In this document: one piece after another, positions 34,123 through 47,800 of the stretch
Layout: each line of letters opens with the position of its first letter
Numbering within the stretch: the first letter of the stretch is position 1
The notes under the pieces: model-generated
The model's database searches: none
What the model was told of the DNA's origin: nothing
The model's input: the letters and a program-made list of their open reading frames with translations, nothing else
Origin: Synaphobranchus kaupii
Lineage: Eukaryota > Chordata > Actinopteri > Anguilliformes > Synaphobranchidae
Direction: 5' to 3'
DNA length: 64,000 bases
NCBI GenBank assembly: GCA_029718625.1
Contig: CM056385.1
Location: 21,456,924 to 21,520,923 of the forward strand
Position numbers and translations under genes: made by a program

Positions 34123-36494
34123 GGGCTCTTACACCCAGCAGTAAGCGGCGGTAACCCAAAAGAAAAAAGTGTCTTTGCTAGTTTCAGATCGACGCAGTGT
34201 CATTTTACCATCCAGCGCTCACGTTGCTAAAATAGCAAGTGAACTTGTGCCCGTAGCAAGTGTACTGGGTGGGTTGGTCTTAAGATGAGGTGTGGCCAGG
34301 ATAATTTTTGGCATATTGCTATCTTGAGGCAGCATTAAGCGCTTGCGCTAAAACCACCACAAACCTGGTCTTAAGTCATGTCGCAGTTGTTTCAATGTTA
34401 TTTTAACTGCGCAATGTGAAGATAGTAATATGCGTCTACATAGGCGTGTGCACAACGCGCATACACCCTCCTGTCTGTTACACCAGTGGTTCCCAACCCT
34501 GGTCCTGGAGTACCCCTGTGTATGCTGGTTTTCGTTCCAACCACAATTGCAATACCAGAATTTTAACAAGCTGTTAATTTTTTTAAATGAGGTGTTTTTA
34601 ATGTTTAGAGGGATTATTTACGTTCTTAAGCCACATTATGTTAGTAACAGCTATGCATGCCAAGAAGACTAAAAGTCCAAGATTCACATTGTGTTGTATT
34701 GTAAACAATTAAAAGGAGGTAAAAAATGTTTTAACTGATCAAATTAAAGACTGAGGTGAATCAATAGGCTCATAATTGGTGAAATTGTGGACACATGGCC
34801 AATAAAACTAACCGTTTGGTAAATAATGAAGAATTCAAAGACAAAGCAAATGATAACGAGCCAAACCTGCATTGTGTTAAGGAAAAAATTATGAAGGAAC
34901 TTAAACTTGCGTTCAATTACCTAATTATGAGCCTAATCACCTGAGTTGTTACTTCTTCTTTGTAATTGTTTGCAATATAACACAATGAGCATAATGAACA
35001 TGGGTTTTTTTTTCTTCATGGCATGCATAGCTATTGCTAACATAACGTGGCTTAAGAGAGTAAAGAGTTTAAAGTGTTCTCTATACAATAAAAACACCTA
35101 ATTAAGAAAAAATAACAGCTTGTTAAAATTCTGGTATTGCAATTGTGGTTGGAACGAAAACCAGCATACACAGGGGTACTCCAGGACCAGGGTCGGGAAC
35201 CACTGTGTTACACACACAGGAGCATGCAGAAAAAATATGAAGATTACATTGTGAAATGAGGATTAATATTTTTTCCAAAATAAAACATTTTTTCTCCCGG
35301 AATAGACGCACGTTGTCCCTGGAATCTTGAGAAAGGGGGCTTGTTTTAAGTTATTAAGCTACCAGTAAAAATGTGTTGGTCATATTTCCATAAGCAGGAC
35401 AATATAAAACAAGGGAAAATATGCGTAAACCTATGGGTTCCCAACCTGACAGCTTCAGTCTATTTTGTTAACAATACAGTGTCATTGTTAAGGCTAAATA
35501 ATGCTATTTATGTTATTGATCAATATTAGAATGGAATAGAATAACTTTTATTTTCCTGTGAGGGAACTTCAGTATATTTTCAGAATGCACGTAATATGAA
35601 CTTCGGATTAAGCTTGGAATTCGCTAGCCGAAGTTAATTGCCTGTGATCTGTCTGCTGTGAGAACAGCCTCATGGAATTAATGTTTGACAATGCTTCATT
35701 GTATAATCAAACAAAATTATTATTGTTAATGAAGCAGGCTAATTTGGCGTTTTCTAGGCTGAGGGGGAAGCCATGTTCTGGTAGCTTATGCTCAGCTGTT
35801 GTAAGTTATAAAAAAATTAAACTGCATATATTTTGTTAAAATAAAATAACAGCACTGGTGTAAGCTAATGGAATTTGTTTTTCCTGTTTTCTTGTTATTG
35901 TACTTCTGGGAAATAGTTTGGTCGGGAATTACCAGGAACCCTTGCTGGTATTAAACCCTAATGTGAAAGATTATTATTGTGTATATCAAAACTGAATGGC
36001 TGTGGGGTCGTCACTAGAACGTCCTGGGAACGTTCTCTGCGATGTCCACGTAACCTATAGAAAACCCTACAAAAAGACGTCAAGGCGACGTCTTGATGAC
36101 ATTTAGAGACGTTCAAGGCACGTCCCGGGGACGTCATTTTGTTAGCTGGGCTATTCCTTGCTCATACGCTTTAACTACGTGCACAATCATGTCTGTTTCA
36201 CCAGTTGTAAATAGCGGTTTTCACAGTCTTACAATCCGCCAGCATACTGGCAATCCGCGCAGGTGCAAATGCAGGTGGTTTTTAAAGGGAATGGGAGATG
36301 ACACTCTGATTGGTTTATTGCATGTTACGACCTATAATTAATGAAGAGACTAAGTTCAGCCCATTTGAACCTTGTGCCTTACTTTGCACTCAAAAAATGT
36401 GCCCTCTAACAAGCAAAAGTAGAGTTTGACACACCCTAAATGCACTTGTGCCATGCATTATAGACCATGCGCTAAGATCGTCAAGATAGGGCCC
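34123..36494. mobile_element. Harbinger-like MITE, itself interrupted
   Basis: Ends are GGGCTCTTACACCC (left) and, in reverse complement of the right, GGGCCCTATCTTGACG. The right-hand word set 'atgcattatagaccatgcgctaagatcg' belongs to a fish family often classed as Harbinger-like. The 3-bp flanks are AAG on both sides. A hAT MITE (34484-35205) sits inside. 36010-36140 holds repeated ACGTC/GACGTC words. Confidence 0.6.
34484..35205. mobile_element. hAT MITE, 722 bp, with exact 8-bp target duplication
   Basis: Terminal inverted repeats begin CAGTGGTTCCCAACCCTGGT on the left and CAGTGGTTCCCGACCCTGGT on the right in reverse complement, and extend over 90 bp. Flanks TGTTACAC at 34476-34483 and 35206-35213 are identical. 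No transposase. Innermost of three nested elements. Confidence 0.92.
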
Positions 36495-37106
36495 AAGATG
36501 TTCAGGGTTGAATGAGGATTTTGAACTATCATGCTTTCTGTAAATAATGACACCAAATGAGAAAATTGAGGTTTGTATGATTGTTATTATGTTACCAAGA
36601 TTTATTCTTGGCTGAAAATGCAAGTAATCTTTTGAGCTGTTGTCTTCTAACTTTGTGGTTATAACTGTTTTGTTTCTTCGTTACTACAAATGTCTGCATG
36701 TGATTGGTCCGTTGTGGACTGTCCAATGAAAAAGCAACTAGTTTCCTTGTCATCTGAATTTAACGCTAATTAATTAATTGAGGATCTATTCTATAAACTA
36801 CTTGCCACACATTGGTATATTGTGAACATAATTGTCAAGATTCAGATTCAATTCTTATAGATTTAGAGCCTTAATTGGTCAAAATGACAACTATTCTAGT
36901 CATCACTGACGTTTTTAAATGTCTTGAGAGGGTTCAAGACACTACTATGAGACACTGAGGACGGCTTAGGAAGGACAAAAGGACAAAACATGTCTGCTCT
37001 GTTCACAATTAAAGTCTAAGTAAATGGAAAAGCTTTATGTTGCCGATGTGTTTTTGATTTGAAGTCTTTATTTTTGTTTTTGAGTGCACACTCCCCGTTT
37101 TCACCT

Positions 37107-40100
37107 TCACATATTTTGGGAAGACGCAGCACCGTTAATCGCATTATAATTATATTTTTTGAGTGCAGGGTAATAACCATTGTTTTTGGTTCAAGATAAG
37201 AAATACATTATATATATATATCCAAAACAGTGGAGTGGATGCCTTTGGATATATTTTTTTAATTCTCATGATTTTTGGCATGCTTACAGTACATCTCATG
37301 TGTGTGTGTGTACATCTTACGTGCGTGCATGTGTGTGCACATGCTTGTGTATGTAATAATGCTGTTGATGGTGCACTATGCAGGCTTTTAAGCAAAATAT
37401 TATATAAATATTAAAATATTATTTTAAGCAAAAGTTTATTTTTTTTAGATAGAGGCACAGGATTTTTAAAGGTTTGCTTTATAATCAAAAATCAATCAGC
37501 ATAGTCATATGGTTATGAAAGTGGCTGATCTTGCGGTGTACTGACCTGGTCAAGCGGCTTATAAAAGCAGTCATCGGCAAAGTTCACTCAACCACACGTG
37601 GTTTTGTGTGAACTGAAGGACCCGATTGGTCTCGTATTACCTCTGAAGAAGTCCCAACCCAACTTAATGCCACAAAATATATGTGCGCTTTTAAACTTGT
37701 ATAGCCTGTGGGATGCTGTTGGTTGTTGTACAGGATCGATGCTCTTGGATTTTATCACACATATAACCATTGCTTTGAACCTAACGTTACTGCGGACGTT
37801 ATACATATTGTAACTCGCAGAACCTCCTCCCAGTTCATTCCTGACAGATGTCCTTACACTCCAAAATTGTACAGTATGTCAAGGTAACTTTTTCTTGTAG
37901 GAATGCTTAAAATAGAATAAGTGTATTTTCTTAGAGAAACCATTCAGTACTGGGAATGTGCTTGGCATGGCTCCTAGTGCATGCAGAACCAGCTCAGGTG
38001 ACCTATTTAGTATGGATTTAAGAACCATTGATGGAATCAACCTGGCCTTGTATTTCATAAACATGTGCATTGGGGAAGGCAACTGAGGCCCTTTTGATTA
38101 TGGTTACAGTATTTGAAATGATACAAAATGGGCAAGTCGTTTTCCAGATACTGCTTATATCCCAGTCCACTTGTGTTCCATTCTTAATCAGTTTTTTGAA
38201 GCCATGAAAGTACAAACAGGAACTTTCTAGAGACACCAGAAAGAAAATGAAAAATACCCCGAAAAATAAGGTAGTGCACTTGGTTTTGCAAAATGTCACA
38301 AACTTATTTTTAATACAATGCCTGCTCAATCAGGTGCCTTACTAAAAGAATGAGAATTAAAACTCAATTTATTTTTCCTCAAGTGTTCTACATTTTTATA
38401 CCAAGAAGTTTAAAACTGATTTTAGCCCAACATGCCAAGAATTTCTATTTGTTTTTGTTTTTTTGTTTTTTTTTTTACAGGTTTGGGCAATTTGGCAATT
38501 GTGTGTCCAGCTAAAAGCAGGTTTTGGTCTGCATTGAGTGCTGACCTTACAAATGAATGTAGTCTTCTTTCAATGGATTACAAATGGCACGACAAAGAAT
38601 ATTAAAATGCAAAGACATGTAATGCAGAGACCGTCCAAAGAGAACTGCAGTTACATGTTAGATTAAATGAAATTTGTCTCACAGGAGTTCATTGTATGCT
38701 CTTTGGTCAACGTATTTTCAACGTGTTGCATTTGTTTTATTTTTTTTTAATGGTCTGATAATGTAACTTATTGCAGGTTTTTTTTTTTTTTTGTAGTTTT
38801 AGGGTTTTTATTCTTTGTTTTTTTAATTATTATTATTAAGTAAGAAAATCACCCTTCACAGCTAAAGCAAGATTTGTTTATATGTAAATTCAGCAGGTCA
38901 ACCCAGGGCTGGAACAAATGGGCTTATTGTGTATTTTTCCAAGGTAGATCTATTCCATAAGGGTAGTCTTAAGCACTTCACTGTTGTTTCCCTACAGACT
39001 TAATCAAGATCAATGTGCCTCTTAATTTTGCTGTACTGTAAACATTTTGGATTAATCTTTCTCATAGCAGTGTTGCATATTAACACGGAGGTGGCCTTCA
39101 GCAGTTGTTCGTCAATGAACAAAAAACCTGGTTTAAAACGACACGAGAAATTGGCACTGCTAACCTAAGGTGGAGAGGCACGTAAGCCTTTTCGTCTTTG
39201 CTTCCAGACCACTGTGGTGTTGGGCTGTTTTGAACATCACTTGCAGGTTCACACATCTTGACCGTGTTTTCCAAGCATTGCATTCAGACAGTACCCATGA
39301 ATATTTTTTAAAAATTCCAGTCCACCTTCAGAGTTCATTGAAGTACGCTGACTTCGCTGAACCAGGGTGGCCACTCAAGTCCCTTTAACAGTCAAATGAA
39401 CAGTGTTTATTTTTTATTGCAATGGACCATAAAAAGAATAGGAAAATTAAGGTTGGAACCACATCCTGTTGCCTCCAACGGTGCTGAACCTGCAAAGTAC
39501 TGGAACGGTTTCTCGTCATACATGTTCAGTCGTATGTCACGACAATGACCGCAACAGAGTCTGTTCTACTAAGATATCAGCGTAAAAGCATCTTTACCCT
39601 CTGTGATAGCCGGTATGTGTAAGGCGATCAACATATTTTCCAGTTGATCAATTTACTGGAAAGCTGAAAGCTACCGCCTTGGTGCTTTACTTAAGAAATA
39701 TGATGAAGCCGAACAGGGTCACTGGGATAGGTATGCATAGACCTTCTCACCATCCACAGAGTGGGTTGACCACCTGTGATTTAACAATAAATAAAAAAAA
39801 CCTTTACCAAGCACACAGACTCATTTGTTATTCAGGAGTTTTCCTTCCAAACTTGAAACAAAGTCAAAATATCTGACAGCAATATCAACGTGAAACAAAA
39901 CAAAAGTTTTGTGACATTCATCAGTAACGGAAAAAAAATAATACACTTGTACTACTTCAAAACCACAAAACTGTTATGCATCTGTGCAACATTTGATTTT
40001 TTGGAAAAATCAAAAAAGCCTCATCCTCTTCTAAACACACACAGTACCCTTGTTGTTATGCTTCTAATGTTGTATGGTATACTACTTGAGTACTAGCATG

Positions 40101-41520
40101 GGGTTTTTAGGTAACTAGTAGTGTGTGTATACTCCCAAAGTGTAACCTTGTTTCACAGTAGGAACACTGTATTGCATTTCTAAGTGCTCTATTCATTTTT
40201 TATTTTTTTTGGTGACATTTTTAAGCAAATCTGCAGATGTGCATCCTGCTGAAACTAACAGTAGTTTGATCCTATTAGTCAGGTCTACAGTATCTTTGTA
40301 ATTCACATATGCCTGTTCAAGACAATATCTAAACAGCTGTTATGTTTATGTTGTTTAACTGTTGTGCTGGGTTTATGCTTTTATGTTTTGATGTTTCTTT
40401 TTTTTCTGAGGCACAATTTGTCAGAGCAGAAATGTGATGATTATATGCCTTGAATGTGTACAGAGGTAAAACAAGCAGGCAAAATGTTAATCGATTTGAA
40501 AATGTGTTTATTTTGTAATTGTGCCTCTCATTATTTTTAAATATCATTGTAATTATTTCACAGCATTGTGTCAACCAGGTGTTGTTACCACATTTGCTTG
40601 TAACCATAACTGTTTAATTCTATTATTAATTTCATTATTAAAAATAAACTTTAGAAACCTTTTTGTGGTTATTCTTTAATTAACATGCTCAGTTTTTCAT
40701 AATTTATATGTTGTTAAGTGGACATTCACTGCTTATCTGGTTGTTGACCAAGTTCCATTGAAATAGTGAGGAAGCATTTTGTCACAGTTAGATACACAAA
40801 TACATTGTGAAAGATTTGAGGAACAAGCGTTACATTGTGTTTCCTTTAAGATTGTTCAGAATGCCATTCATGTGAATCATAAGAGAGCTTGAACTACTTT
40901 TGACCTTTTCTGAACGAGAGGGGGGGGGGGGGGGGGGGATTTGATGATTACTGTAGTCATAACATTTTCCTTTTATTTAATTTAAAAATAAAACTCTTCT
41001 AGGGGAACATGTAATGACACTACAGTGAACAGGTACGATATATCAGCCATCATGTTACTTTCAACATGCAAAGCTGCTTAGTTTTGTATGCTTTGCACTT
41101 TGTTAATATTTCAGTTATGAGGAGAAGACAAACACTAAAGACACAAATGTAAAAACTAGCCAGCCCTAGGGTTTTGTTGGCCTTAAACAAGAATGCTGTT
41201 GTGGCCCCAAAAGTGCTCCAGCATAAATCACACCCACTATGGCCCAGGGATGGTTGTGGCCTGAAACGACTGTTTATGCCAGTGGCAGGCTCTGGGGAAA
41301 ACTGCCAGGTATGGTCCATTTTATGGGCTGTATGGACAATTCACCAATGTTAACATATATCAAGATCTACCTGTGCACTGCACGCTTTAGGTTATCAAGT
41401 TGAACATGATAGCCTACATAATTAAGCTGAAAAAGGTGAGCAATATTATTTATGTCTGAACTGAAAGGTATTTCCATTTTATGACATTCCAGTTAGACTA
41501 CATTATGACCATTTGAACTG
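37107..41520 (+). other. crebrf-bnip1 intergenic region / possible distal 3' UTR
   Basis: No open frame with recognisable content and few transposons. 37800-40660 looks like vertebrate 3' UTR (AT-rich, T runs, 'tgtaaacattttgg') and ends with AATAAA at 40643-40648. It could be a distal crebrf 3' UTR or an unannotated non-coding transcript. A G19 run lies at 40920-40938. Confidence 0.35.
40920..40938 (+). repeat. G19 homopolymer
   Basis: Nineteen G in a row between crebrf and bnip1. Likely length-polymorphic and hard to sequence. Confidence 0.9.
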
Positions 41521-41723
41521 TTCCTCCGCCATTATCCGTGTCTCTAAATGGTTAGTGAAGCTGATCCTACAGCAGCGTCAATAATCAGAGAATAACTGAA
41601 CCGCAACCCTTCGTCGATAGCTGGCATATTCGGATCTATGAAGCTTGTATTCCATTGCTCTTTTACTAATGCTTTATGCGGACCTGAATTGGACTTATCG
41701 CTTGCCGTACAATCCAAACAATA

Positions 41724-41807
41724 ATGGCGGCCTCCTCGGATGTACACGTCCGAATTTGCGGGCAAGAAATAATCAAATACGACTTGGAAATAAAAGCTCT
41801 AATTCAG
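41724..41807 (+). CDS. bnip1: bnip1 exon 1 (coding)
   Basis: 84 nt, ends phase 0 at IKALIQ|gtgagc. The ATG sits in ATAATGGCGGCC, close to a YY1-type motif, and GCCATTAT occurs 190 bp upstream at 41529-41536. Confidence 0.95.
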
Positions 41808-44800
41808 GTGAGCATTGGTAATCTGTGTTTACTAATTCTACTATATGTGTTTCACCACGACATCTCAACCGGCAATAATACAGGAGCACACGTATTTCGT
41901 TGGTTTGGTTTGCAAGCTGGCCGGTAGGCTATAGCTACGTTTGATAGCTGGCGTTTTCTTTTTCATTTCGCCTAGTGTGTTAACTTGCTAGAAAATTGTA
42001 AACATGTTTAGTGGAATTCATTTTAATAGACCTGTGCTGATTCAGTAGGCTAATATTGGGAAGAGTCCGTTTACATCGGGGTCTATCATCAGCACAAACT
42101 AGATTTGTGCAGCTAATAGGGCAGTGCAACTACGGTGCACTCATGCTTTGCGTCCATTAAATGTCATCTCAACACAACGTTTTACAAAATGCCAAAAATG
42201 CCACTTTACTCACGCATAAATTAGGCTACAAAGTACTGTCTAAGTCATTCATTAATCTCGCAAAAACTAGACGTGGCGTTAAAAGTATTTATATCAAAAT
42301 GAGGCCACTGACAACAAACAATATCGGCTATCGTAGCTCACACTAATTAAACCAGCTCTATTCCAAAGCTACCCAATATTTCCTAAATCTTTTCATGCAA
42401 CTTGTGTTTTTTAATCTTACCAGCTGAAGAGAATGTGGAAATAGTCTGCAATTCAGCTGTGTTACACTGAGAAATGTAAAAAAAGAACAATTGTCTGCAT
42501 CCAGTGCTTTGGGTATATGAAAAGTACATGAATAAAATGCATTGTTGTTATTATTTATTAGGATTGTTTTTATTTGATTAGAAACCTGTGTGGTCATACA
42601 GTGCCTAGACACTCTTTTGTTAAAATAATTGTGTTCATAAATAAGATAAATTGTACTATTTTACTTATTTGGCTTCATCTGACCCTGTTTAAAACGTTCT
42701 TCCATGAGGCAATTTTTGTTAATTGACATTTAAAGTTTTACTCACCACATTCTCTTCCGATGGTAAGATGAAAAAAAACCACAAAAAAAACCCAAGTTAC
42801 ATTAAATAATCTAGGAAAGATTGGGTAGCATTGCTTTGGAATAGAGCTTCTTTAATTAGTGTGAGCTTACTGAGCTATCATAGCCAATATTGTTTGTTGT
42901 AACTTGGCCTCATTTTAATATCAGTATTTTTAACAACAGGCCTAGTTTTTGCAAGTTTTAATGAATGACTTACAGACAGTGTGTGTGAGGAGCTTGGCAT
43001 TTTTGTATGTTGAAAACGTTTTTTGTTGAGATGTCAGTTCTTTTTGTCCTGTGTTTATGAGTAATTGATGATGGTAATGCATGTACATTTATGAATCATA
43101 AGATAATTAAATCTAGAGAGTGACATGCATACACAATACATGCAAACACTACATTCTAGTTCAAAGAAAGACATAGGTGTGGATTCTGTCCTTTACCGTG
43201 AACTACAAATAAATGAAAGTATTTGCTATATTTTAAACGGGTGACGGTACGTGTTTTAAAGGGTTATATAGCTACAAGGTAGATGGACTAATGGTTTGTA
43301 TGTCGGTAGATGATATAGGCATAGCGCCGCGAGCATGAACAATCACTCTGCTATGCAGTAGATATGGATGGATCACTTAAAGGGTTGTTTCTCCTGACTC
43401 ATTTTCCTATTGAACTCTATGGAAAAATATGTCAGGAGAAAAAACCATTCAAGTGATCAACCATGGGTTCCATACTATTCCTGTGTAATTTACAGCTTAA
43501 TCTAGTCCCACCCCCCAATTCCCTTAGGGATCCATTCATATGCAGAGAGGTTATAGTATTGCTTTTAAGAGTACCTGAAACAAAGATATCAAGAGTCTTT
43601 TGATATCCTGTTATACCCAGTCATGATAGCAGCACCTGTTTACCTGTGGAATGTTCCAAACACCAAACAGGTGTTTTTTGAACTCCCCAGTTTTTTTTTT
43701 TTTTTGCCCCTGTCCCAACTTGTTGCGTGTTGCAGGCATCAAATTCGGAATTAGCGTATATTTACAAAAATCAGTAAAAGTTGATAAGGTAAAACATTAA
43801 ATATATTTTCTTTGTACTGTTTTCATTTAAATATATGTAATAGAGAATTTACAAATCACTGCTTTCTGCTTTTATGTGCATTTTACCTACTGTCCCAACT
43901 TTTTTGGAATTGAATAATTTTTCATTTGTGATGACAAAATCGGTAGGATGAGGAGAAAATACAAAAATAACCCTAGTTTGGGGCTTTATTGTGTGGATGT
44001 GTGAAGCTGTAATTGAATTATGTGTGTTTAAAGAGGTCAGAAGGTACAGAAGTTTTTATGGGTTGAGAGTTGACGGCCATTGTGATTATTTCTGTTGAAA
44101 ACCCTGAAAAGTGACAAACTCTCTGTGCTGGTTAGCTATGGGGCATGCCCCACCAAGCCGTAATTAGGCGGATGGTCATACCTGCCATCCCAATTGAAGG
44201 GGGCTGTATATTATGATAATTTGGTCTGCACAGCTCTTGTACTGAACTAATTCCCACGAAGAAGCGTTGTCTGGAATAGAGCAGTATCAGCAATGGCTAG
44301 AATATTGTTAGTTAGATGGAATATTATAAATGTCAAATTGAAAAATGCTTGAAAGCCAGGTAATGTAGACCACTGAGCTAGCTATATAGTGATTGTTGAT
44401 TACCTTTCTTGCAGTTGTAGTTTAACCAACAGGTCAATTGAAATTATTTTTTTCCAAACCAGGATATCAGAGAATGTCCAGGTCCTCAAAGTGAGCTGAT
44501 GGATTTAAACTCAAAAGTTAAAGAGAAATTTGGTCAACTCCGACTGCGGATTCAGGTGAGACTCCATTTGGAATAGTTTGGTTCTGTAAGCAATCAGTTA
44601 GGTAGTTTTTATTTTTATTTTTTATTATTATTCTGGACCCAGTGTTGACTTGACCGCAGTACCACCATCAGATAGGGATTCTGCCATTAGTGTTTCCCTC
44701 GCTAGTTAGTGACTGCTGTAGTCAATCCTTTACCTATAGTATGCATACACTTGTTAAGATGAATTTGTCTGCAAGGTACTATTGGGAATTGGGGGATGGG

Positions 44801-47800
44801 ACTAGATTAAGGTGGAAAATTACACGGGAATAGTATGGAACACATGGTTGGCTAAACGGCTATTAGTCATCAAGGGTCTGAGCTATCAAATGAGCCTCAA
44901 ATCATCACTCTGCTGTCAGATACGCAGTAGATATGGATGGATCATTTAAAGGGTCGTTTCTCCTGACACATTGTCCTATTGAACTCTATGGAAAAATAAA
45001 CCAGGAGAAACAACCCTAAAAGTGATCCATCCATATCTACTGCATATCTGGCAGCAGAGTGATGGTTTGAGGCTCGTTTGATACCTTCGACCCTTGAAGA
45101 TTTACAGCTATTTAGCCAACCATGTGTTCCATACTATTCACTTGTAATTTACAGCTTAATCTAGTCCCACCCCCCAATTCCCATAGAGATCCATTCAAAT
45201 GCAGAGAGGTTATAGTATTGCTAGTAAGAGTACCTGGAGATAAGATATCAAGAGTCTTTTGATGTTGTTGGGTCAGAGACATCAAGAAGTCATGGCATAC
45301 GGAGGATATGCAACCAAATATTAACTATAATGATTTTAAGTTTATGTTAAGTTGTCCAATTTTACTTTTGGGGGGGGACTATGTATAAAAATGGCTACAA
45401 TTGCTACACGGTTCACCCAATATGGATGTAAACACACTCAAATTAAAGCTGAAAGTCTGTTCTTGATGTGCTTGAGTACAGAGCCAAAACGACAAAAGAA
45501 CGTGTCCCTGCCCAAATACTTATGGACTGCACTGTATTATGGAATTATTAGTTATGGAGTGAATGCATGGAAAACACTTACCAGGACTCATCAGACCTTT
45601 AGTTGTTTGAGGTTGACTTCACTTGACATGTTATAACTTGTGTCAAAGCTAAACTATTATGATTTAGCTGTATAATGTATTTTTATATTAATTATATCAT
45701 TGGGTAGTTCTTTCTGGAAGGCTGTGATAAACCTGTGCACAGACATTTTACCACTGACAGTGTTCTGCCTAACAGAATCTAGAACAAATGGCTAAGGAGC
45801 AAGATAAGGAGACGGACAAGCTCGCCATCCTGACCGAGACTGAGAGCCATCGTAAGCAGATGCTGAGGTGAGGAAGTCAATTGATTAAACTTCTTCTTCT
45901 TTTTTTTTTATTTTTCTTCTTTCTTCTTTCTTTTTCAGCATTCACTTGAATGTATATGTCAAAAAATAGAAGGCATATGTCTCAGATGCATCTGAAATGC
46001 ATTTATGAGGCATACCAGTTACGATCACTTGATACTGTGATAAGGAAGGTTCCTACTGCCCATACTAAGCTAGGTAAAAAGGCTTTTAATTTCTCCACAC
46101 CGTTTGCTTGGAATAGCTTACAGAGGAGCTTCAGCTAACACACCTGGTCAGTCTTGGAGAATTAAAATTTAAAATGTATCTATTTTATTATTGATTTTAT
46201 GTCATTTATGCTGTGTGCTTGGGTATCTGTATGAGTGTGACAGAGGGCGTTGCTGTAAAAGAGCATGCATGCTAAGTCAACCTACCCTGTAAAAATAGGT
46301 TAAATAAAAAAAAAAATGCTATATGCAACAGTTCTATTCAATTTAGAGGAAACTTTAACCAACAGTCCACACAGCACTACAGGAGAGATATAGCGCTGTT
46401 GCTGGCTGGCTGTCCATCAAATGTGGATGAGTTCTACTGCTAAAACTGCTGGACAGCATTCCTGTAGACTGTGAATTAACCTGGCTTTTAAGGAAGTTAA
46501 CATGGGCACAAACTAACTTATTTGCCTTGCCTTTACACCTCAACATTGTGTAATTTGTGGCAGTGTCCAAACTATGCATTTATAAAGTTCTGTTTCACTT
46601 TCCCGTTAATGGTGTTGTCCCTGATTATTACAGTAACCAGACAGCATGGAGGAAAGCTAACCTGGCCTGTAAGCTGTCCATAGACAAAGTGGAGGCGGAT
46701 GAACTTCTCCAAGGTGGAGAGACCTCAGTGAGACAGAGGTAATGAGGGCTTTACTGTTACTTAAGTGACCACTTTAATGCTGATGTAACAATCACTACTG
46801 GTAAATTTAAAGGGGAATTCCACCGAAAAACAAGATGAACCTTATTTAACAAATCAAGGCACAATTGGTTAAGTTTCTCTTTGTGGCTGGCCAAAATAAC
46901 AGAAATATTGGCAGCGAAAGGTGCACGTTTGGGAGAAGTATATGTCAAAATGACGAGGACATTAGCCATTACATTACATTATAGGCATTTAGCAGACGCT
47001 CTTATCCAGAGCGACTTACACAACTTCTTATTACATTTATCCATTCATACAGCTGGATATATACTGAAGCAATTCAGGTTAAGTACCTTGCTCAAGGGTA
47101 CAACGGCAGTGTCCGGCTGGGAATCGAACCTGCAACCTTTCAGTTACAAGTCCTGTTCCTTAACCATTATACTACACTCCCGCCCTATACTACACTAGCC
47201 GAAGGCGTGAGGCGGCAGCTTCTCATGCCGGTGGTGTACGTGTGCTAACTTTGCTGCCATGCCGACTGAAATGGAAAGTGTTTGTTGCAATGAGTTGGAA
47301 CGGGCACAGTTTCATTTGTAATCATTTGTAATCTGTGGAGCAAAATCTGTCACCCTGATTTTGAGCGCTACATGCATAAGGTTTCTGGATACATTCTTCT
47401 GGATCCCCAAAATTTACTTTCAGAGGAGACCCAGACTTAGAGGACCGGGAGGAGAAATGAGTAAGTGTCGTAGACTTCTGGCTAGGCTAGCTAATATGTT
47501 TTTGCTATTCCACAAGTAGATAAATGAAGGGCTGTGTTTTCCTAAATAAAGCTAAATGAATGGCTGTATTTCCCCCGTTTTAAGCACCTGCCCATCACAG
47601 GAAAGCAGGTACCTGGTACATTCGCAGTAGTTTTGGGCTATATATCTGCTCTGACTACAGGTGGAGAGTTGGCTGAGAGCTCATTTTAATCAGGACAGCT
47701 ACTCTTCTACAAATCAAACATCATTTTTTGGTGGAATTCCCCTTTAAGCAATGGAGTTCTAGAACACTGACTTAGAATTTTGAGAAGCATTCCAAAAAAC

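Larger units (their letters stand above)
33665..37106. mobile_element. DNA element with 240-bp inverted repeats, hosting two nested insertions
   Basis: The left arm 33665-33908 is repeated in reverse complement at 36862-37106. Markers are GGTGAAAACGGGGAGTG and AGAGCAGACATGTTTCGTCC on the left, with their complements on the right. The outer 3442 bp include inserts at 34123-36494 and 34484-35205, leaving an original element of about 1.07 kb. No transposase. A direct repeat TTTTGGTTCAAGA occurs at 33649-33661 and near 37185-37197 and may mark the insertion site. Confidence 0.8.
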
